Of a stretch of 57,500 nt of DNA, positions 55,574 to 57,500 are shown in pieces. Within the stretch, counting starts at the first letter, position 1. Each line of letters begins with the position of its first letter. A program made the position numbers and the translations under genes. The notes beneath the pieces were generated by a model. It worked only from the letters and a program-made list of their open reading frames with translations. It made no database searches and was not told the DNA's origin. Source of the DNA: Anaeromyces robustus (taxonomy: Eukaryota > Neocallimastigomycota > Neocallimastigomycetes > Neocallimastigales > Neocallimastigaceae); assembly GCA_002104895.1 (NCBI GenBank), contig MCFG01000084.1, positions 132,501 to 190,000 on the forward strand, given 5' to 3'.

Positions 55574-55629
<56 letters not shown>

Positions 55630-55974
55630 TAAGATAAAAAAAATGTAAAAAAATTAAAAAATTAGAAAAAAAAAGTAAAATGAATAAAAAAAAAAAAAAA
55701 AAAGAATAAAAATAATAATCATAAAAAAATATATGCTATTATTTTTTATTAAATGTTAAATAATTATATACTTATTAATAAATAAGATGATACATTTATA
55801 TTATTATAATTATATGATACATTTTTTTTTTTTTAATTTTTATATATATTTTTTATAATAATTTTTTTTTTTTAATTTTTTTTAATTATAATTGTATTAT
55901 TGTTTTATAATATATATTAGTTTAGAGTGATAAAATAAAAATAATTATAAATATTATATTAAAATAAAAAATTT
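55293..55974. other. Convergent spacer between MMM1 and subtilase
   Basis: 0.7 kb. Contains a 26-bp unit with AAATAAATATATGAACTATT repeated three times (about 55468-55548) and an AAT array (55577-55627). Two genes end here. Confidence 0.8.
55468..55548 (+). repeat. 26-bp tandem repeat, three copies
   Basis: Unit ATTATTTAAAAATAAATATATGAACT-like, nearly identical in three consecutive copies, in the 3' flank of MMM1. Confidence 0.85.

Positions 55975-57500
<1,526 letters not shown>

Overview
ORGANISM. The window is nuclear DNA of a eukaryote with extreme AT bias. Spacers and introns are almost pure A/T, with long homopolymers, TTTA, TTA and TAATA microsatellites, and small GT-AG introns. An APSES-type DNA-binding domain (fungus-specific) and MMM1 of the ERMES tether place it in Fungi. 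A UPF0193/C22orf23 homologue, usually kept in organisms with motile cilia, suggests a flagellated (zoosporic) fungus. With the base composition, the best fit is an anaerobic gut fungus (Neocallimastigomycota). That assignment is inference. LAYOUT. Thirteen protein genes were reconstructed by joining exons with consistent reading phase: a MINDY-type deubiquitinase (+, 5' end unresolved); cytosolic aspartate aminotransferase (-); alkaline ceramidase (-); a 9.9 kb spacer with oriented TTTA arrays; a 1,954-residue APSES transcription factor (+); a PA28gamma-type proteasome activator (-); a 73-residue coiled-coil protein (+); a caprin-family RNA-binding protein (+); a UPF0193 protein (-); an unidentified nuclear-looking protein with KEN box and FGF motif (+); eIF4E (+); SAYSD1 (-); MMM1 (+); and a subtilisin-like protease (-) running off the right edge. 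No rRNA, tRNA, CRISPR or intact mobile element was seen. HOW THE GENES RELATE. They are not an operon. Themes recur: ubiquitin and proteasome biology (MINDY, PA28gamma), translation and mRNP control (eIF4E, caprin), and ER membrane biology (SAYSD1 and MMM1, divergent from a 0.9 kb spacer; ceramidase). MOST NOTABLE. An intergenic segment at 33662-33698 is a perfect 37-nt reverse complement of the intron 3/exon 4 boundary of the caprin gene at 38496-38532. It sits in a spacer between short inverted repeats, so a transcript from the + strand there would be antisense to caprin RNA. Other points are the strand-oriented TTTA arrays in introns, a 49-bp minisatellite abutting an APSES exon, a G3BP-binding-like motif in the fungal caprin, and a possibly membrane-anchored subtilase.
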